Source of the DNA: Micromonosporaceae bacterium
Lineage (GTDB): Bacteria > Actinomycetota > Actinomycetes > Mycobacteriales > Micromonosporaceae
Direction of reading: 5' to 3'
DNA: 7,785 bases
NCBI GenBank assembly: GCA_017354595.1
Contig: JAFMQQ010000128.1
Span: forward strand, 1 to 7,785
Both the position numbers and the translations under genes were made by a program. Shown piece by piece: positions 5,213-7,785 of the stretch. Each line of letters starts with the position of its first letter. The stretch's first letter is position 1. The notes beneath the pieces are model-generated. The model saw only the letters and a program-made list of their open reading frames with translations. It was not told the DNA's origin and ran no database searches.

Positions 5213-6924
5213 TCCTCGTCCCCGTCGGCTGCGGCGGGCTGGCCACCGCCCGGCCGGTAGAGGTGGTACCCGGGGACATCCTGATCCTGGCCGGCCCGGC
5301 CCGGGGGCGGTTGCGCCTCATCCCACGCCATGGTCCGCGTGGTCGCCTGCTGCTCCATAGTGGACCGTTGTACCACGGTCGGCAGGGTCGCCGTACGCTC
5401 TACTGTGGACGGTGTATCGAGGCCGTCACCGGAGCGCCGTTGCCGCCCGGCGTGTTCAGCCTTCGCCGAGCGCATCCGGGTCCACCGCGGCAGGCTGCGT
5501 ACCCGACCCAGGTCGCGGGTGGTCACGTCGCTCAGGTCCCGGGTGGCCGGCTCGCCGATCGGGTCGCGGGTGTGCTCGGCGGCCGCACCGTGCAGCCGCT
5601 CCCGGCGCAGCCGGGCGGCGGAGAGCACGCCCCGTACCGCGGCGAGGATGACCACCACCGCGGCGAGGATCACGCCGGCGTGGCCGGGGAACGGGATCAG
5701 CCCGACCGCCCCGCCCAGCACCCAGGCGAGCATCAGTGCCGTCTCGGAGTGGGCGAAGGCGCTGGCCCGTACCCCCTCCGGTATCCGCTCCTGGATGGTC
5801 GCGTCCAACGCGAGCTTGGCCAGCCCGCTGGCGACCGCGGTGGCCAGGCAGAGCGCGGTGACGGTGGCCAGGGTGTACCGCCCGGCGGCCAGCAGGGCCA
5901 CCGCGGCGAGCAGGCTCAGTGCGCCGGCTTGCAGCAGGGCCGGGCGCCTGATCCGCAGCCGGGTGCCGACCGCGGTGGCCAGGAAGGTACCTGCGCCCAG
6001 CCCCGCGGCGACCACACCGAGCGCGGCCGCCTGTTGCAGGTTCAGGCCGAGGATCCGGGTGGGCAGGTTGCCGGAGCGGACCGCGAAGGCGAGGAAGAGA
6101 GCGAGGAACCCGTACAGGCCGCGCAGCACCACGCCGCCGAAGAGGGCGGAGAAGACCAGCCGGCCGGTGAGTACCTTCTCCCGCCGGCCGGGAAGCAGCG
6201 AAAGGGCGGGTACGGTCTCCGGCGGGTCGGAGTCGGCCCGGGGCGGCAGGCGCAGCGAGACCACCATGCCGGCCACGAAGATCACGCTCGCCACGCGCAA
6301 CGGCCACTGCGGGCCGAACCAGAAGGCGGCGATACCCAGCGGGGCGACCACGGCGCCGGCGACGGTACCCCAGACCGAGGCCCGCGCACCCGCCTCGGAC
6401 AGGCCGATCCGGTCGGGCAGCAGCCGGGGAACCGCGGCGCTGCGGGCCACACCGTAGGCGCGGGACAGCACCAGCACACCGAAGGCGACCGGGTAGAGCC
6501 CGATGCTGTTGATGTAGTCGGAGATCAGCCAGGCGAGGAAGGCGCGGCCGAGCATGGTCGCCGCGAGGGCGTACCGCCGGCCGTGCCGGAACCGGTCGAG
6601 GACCGGGCCGACGATCGGTGCCAGCAGCGCGAACGGGGCCATCGTCAGCAGCAGGTACAGCGCCACCCGGCCGCGCGCCTCGCCGGCTGACACGTTGAAG
6701 AAGACCGTACCGGCCAGGCCCATCGTCACCAGCGTGTCGCCGGCGCACGAGGCGGCGTGCAGGTCGAGCAGGCGCATCATGCCGATCTCGCCGGCACCGC
6801 CCCGGGCCCGGGCGGAGCTGACCCGCCGGGTCACCCAACGCCCGAAGCCCGCGGAGCCGCGCGCGGTCGCCCGTGCGCCCCTGAACCTGTACCCGACGGA
6901 CTTCCCCGCTCGCATGAGTCCCAT
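5209..6924 (-). CDS. MFS-type membrane transporter, first gene of the menaquinone operon
   Basis: The 571-residue protein has a basic cytoplasmic N-terminus (1-50), about twelve hydrophobic segments between residues 58 and 435, and a long charged, probably disordered tail (436-571) ending with GYHLYRPGG and an acidic DGDEE. A motif-A-like loop, DRFRHGRRYALAA (about 110-122), follows the second membrane segment as in major facilitator transporters. A central loop (226-252) divides the two six-helix halves. The substrate cannot be read from the sequence. The stop overlaps the mqnB start (GTGA), so it is co-translated with menaquinone enzymes; a link to that pathway is inference. It resembles actinobacterial proteins such as M. 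tuberculosis Rv0876c. Two ATG starts are possible: 6924 (AGGGG only 3 bases upstream) or 6915 (AGGGG 12 bases upstream); 6924 is chosen without strong reason. A TACCCT box at 6955-6950 may be its -10, with no clear -35. Confidence 0.85.
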   Translation of the reverse strand: MGLMRAGKSVGYRFRGARATARGSAGFGRWVTRRVSSARARGGAGEIGMMRLLDLHAASCAGDTLVTMGLAGTVFFNVSAGEARGRVALYLLLTMAPFALLAPIVGPVLDRFRHGRRYALAATMLGRAFLAWLISDYINSIGLYPVAFGVLVLSRAYGVARSAAVPRLLPDRIGLSEAGARASVWGTVAGAVVAPLGIAAFWFGPQWPLRVASVIFVAGMVVSLRLPPRADSDPPETVPALSLLPGRREKVLTGRLVFSALFGGVVLRGLYGFLALFLAFAVRSGNLPTRILGLNLQQAAALGVVAAGLGAGTFLATAVGTRLRIRRPALLQAGALSLLAAVALLAAGRYTLATVTALCLATAVASGLAKLALDATIQERIPEGVRASAFAHSETALMLAWVLGGAVGLIPFPGHAGVILAAVVVILAAVRGVLSAARLRRERLHGAAAEHTRDPIGEPATRDLSDVTTRDLGRVRSLPRWTRMRSAKAEHAGRQRRSGDGLDTPSTVERTATLPTVVQRSTMEQQATTRTMAWDEAQPPPGRAGQDQDVPGYHLYRPGGGQPAAADGDEE

Positions 6925-6980
6925 CGTCCCCTATCGGCGCGACATTGGGAGGGTACGGTCGGTCATGGCGTGCGCCCCAG

Positions 6981-7024
6981 GCGAGAATGTCGGGGACGCT
7001 GAGCGAGAATTGCGGGGACGCTGA
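6981..7024. repeat. Two abutting 22-bp direct repeats in the divergent promoter region
   Basis: Copy 1 is 6981-7002 and copy 2 is 7003-7024. Both read GCGAGAAT-NN-CGGGGACGCTGA, where NN is GT in copy 1 and TG in copy 2; the other 20 positions are identical and nothing separates the copies. The 22-bp period is close to two turns of B-DNA, so a protein could occupy both copies on the same face. The pair lies between the divergent starts of the MFS operon (6924) and the DUF3027 gene (7056), where an operator would be expected. The operator role is inference; it could also be a replication-slippage duplication. Confidence 0.7.
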
Positions 7025-7035
7025 GACGTGACACG

Positions 7036-7059
7036 GTGAGCAAGGGGTTGACCCGGTGA
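7036..7059 (+). other. Possible seven-codon upstream reading frame ending in a GTGA overlap
   Basis: GTG AGC AAG GGG TTG ACC CGG TGA would encode MSKGLTR. Its TGA (7057-7059) overlaps the GTG start (7056-7058) of the DUF3027 gene, the same GTGA coupling seen in the mqn operon. It has no clear ribosome site of its own and arose from the 17-bp duplication, so it may never be translated. Confidence 0.25.
7042..7047 (+). promoter_or_regulatory. Ribosome binding site of the DUF3027 gene
   Basis: AAGGGG lies 8 bases before GTG 7056, a good position, and decides for this start over the decoy GTG at 7036. The AAGG part belongs to the first copy of the duplicated start region, so the duplication itself appears to have supplied the ribosome site. 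Confidence 0.55.
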
Positions 7060-7784
7060 GCAAGGCGGACCAGATCTGCGCCGACGCGGTGGAGGTGGCC
7101 CGTGCCGCCGTGACCGAGGAGCCGGCCGGCGACCATCTCGGCTTCGTCTCCGAGGGCGACCGGCTGGTCACCCACTTCTTCGACTGCGGGCTGCCCGGGT
7201 ACCGGGGCTGGCGCTGGGCGGTGACCGTGACCCGGGTGCCGCGCAGCCGGCACGTGACGGTCTGCGAGACGGTGCTGCTGCCCGGGCCGGAGGCGTTGGT
7301 GGCGCCGCCCTGGGTGCCGTGGCAGGAACGGTTGCAGCCGGGGGATCTCGGGGTCGGCGACCTGTTGGTCACCGCGCCCGACGACGACCGGCTGGTCCCC
7401 GGGTACCAGGCCTCCGGCGACCCGGCGGTCGACGAACTCGCCTGGGAACTGGGCCTGGGCCGGCCCCGGGTGATGTCCCGCGACGGTCGCAGCGAGGCGG
7501 CGCAACGGTGGTACGACAGCGAGCACGGACCGCAAGCGCCGATCTCCGTCGCCGCGCCGCGCACCGCCCGGTGCCGTGCCTGCGGCTTCTACCTTCCGCT
7601 CGCCGGTTGGCTGCGGCCGACCTTTGGCGTGTGTGGCAACCTGTACGCCCCGGACGACGGCCGGGTGGTCAGCGCGGACCACGGCTGCGGCGCCCACTCC
7701 GAGGTGCTGCGCGAGGCGACCAGGCCGGAGGTCGACGAGCTCGGCACCGTCTACGACGACGGCGAGGTGGACCCGGTCGGCTGA
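7056..7784 (+). CDS. DUF3027 family protein with putative zinc-binding C-terminal motif
   Basis: A complete 242-residue protein of an actinobacterial family of unknown function. The N-terminal helix (ADAVEVARAAV) is followed by conserved-looking aromatic segments: LPGYRGWRWAVTVTR (46-60), WVPWQERLQPGDLGVGDLL (86-104) and RLVPGY (112-117). Residues 173-214 carry CRACGF (C173, C176), FGVCGN (C193) and HGCGAHSE (H209, C211, H214), a spacing like a zinc ribbon or treble clef; metal binding is inferred from this. No signal peptide or membrane segment is seen. The tail (220-242) is acidic. Start GTG 7056 has AAGGGG 8 bases upstream. The gene is transcribed away from the MFS-mqnB-mqnD operon, with 131 bases between the starts containing two sets of direct repeats. 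Genes of this family commonly lie beside this transporter in actinobacteria as I recall, which suggests a shared, unknown process. Confidence 0.88.
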   Translation: MSKADQICADAVEVARAAVTEEPAGDHLGFVSEGDRLVTHFFDCGLPGYRGWRWAVTVTRVPRSRHVTVCETVLLPGPEALVAPPWVPWQERLQPGDLGVGDLLVTAPDDDRLVPGYQASGDPAVDELAWELGLGRPRVMSRDGRSEAAQRWYDSEHGPQAPISVAAPRTARCRACGFYLPLAGWLRPTFGVCGNLYAPDDGRVVSADHGCGAHSEVLREATRPEVDELGTVYDDGEVDPVG

Positions 7785-7785
7785 C

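Larger units (their letters stand above)
7029..7065 (+). repeat. Near-perfect 17-bp direct repeat spanning the DUF3027 start codon
   Basis: TGACACGGTGAGCAAGG (7029-7045) is repeated as TGACCCGGTGAGCAAGG (7049-7065), 16 of 17 positions identical, with a 20-bp period. The second copy contains the real GTG start and first codons of the DUF3027 gene; the first contains a decoy GTG (7036) with the same next two codons. Together with the 22-bp repeat just before it, 6981-7065 is built almost wholly from two direct duplications. Confidence 0.72.

Noticed and set aside
3759..5360. Plus-strand open frame of 533 codons antisense to mqnD and mqnB
   Set aside because: Shadow frame; mqnD and mqnB are recognised with high confidence on the other strand.
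7048..7053. TTGACC as a -35 box
   Set aside because: It lies in the gap between the ribosome site and the DUF3027 start codon, and no TANNNT box follows at the right distance.
6981..7065. Direct repeats considered as a CRISPR array or iterons of an origin
   Set aside because: Only two copies of each unit, no unique spacers, no cas or replication gene nearby.
5456..7564. Minus-strand open frame of 702 codons covering the MFS and DUF3027 region
   Set aside because: Its product is Arg/Pro/Ala-rich with no family signature and it overlaps two well-supported genes in other frames; such long false frames are usual at this GC.

Overview
The window is very GC-rich (roughly 72-73% by eye) with codon third positions that are almost all G or C, and it uses GTG starts. 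Its gene content is that of an actinobacterium: a helicase-associated protein of the Rv0862c type, a long cold-shock protein with a C-terminal extension, futalosine-pathway menaquinone genes and a DUF3027 protein. Codon style suggests Micromonosporaceae or a relative, but the sequence alone does not prove the family.

Layout: (1) 1-1405, minus strand, is the N-terminal 468 codons of a helicase-associated protein that runs off the left edge. (2) Divergently, on the plus strand, lie a 70-residue protein of unknown function (1507-1719), an overlapping 486-residue fusion of a HAD phosphatase domain with a LarE-type sulfur insertase domain (1685-3145), and a cold-shock-domain protein (3229-3615). 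(3) A perfect 11-bp GC-rich hairpin (3631-3667) sits between the convergent cold-shock and mqnD genes and probably ends transcription. (4) On the minus strand, reading from right to left, an MFS-type transporter (6924-5209), futalosine hydrolase mqnB (5212-4568) and 1,4-dihydroxy-6-naphthoate synthase mqnD (4571-3750) form a tight operon in which both junctions are 4-base GTGA stop/start overlaps. (5) The 131-base divergent region 6925-7055 holds a 22-bp exact-length tandem repeat and, right after it, a duplicated copy of the next gene's start region. (6) 7056-7784, plus strand, is a complete DUF3027 gene with a putative four-cysteine metal site.

How the genes work together: MqnB removes hypoxanthine from futalosine and MqnD later forms dihydroxynaphthoate, so the minus operon supports menaquinone synthesis; MqnA, MqnC and MqnE must lie elsewhere. 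The transporter is bound into this operon but its substrate is unknown. The least ordinary features are the HAD-LarE fusion, whose LarE half carries the three-cysteine pattern of iron-sulfur LarE enzymes and has no larB or larC beside it, and the repeat-built region ahead of the DUF3027 gene. No RNA genes, insertion sequences or CRISPR arrays were seen, and no gene-free stretch exceeds 300 bases.
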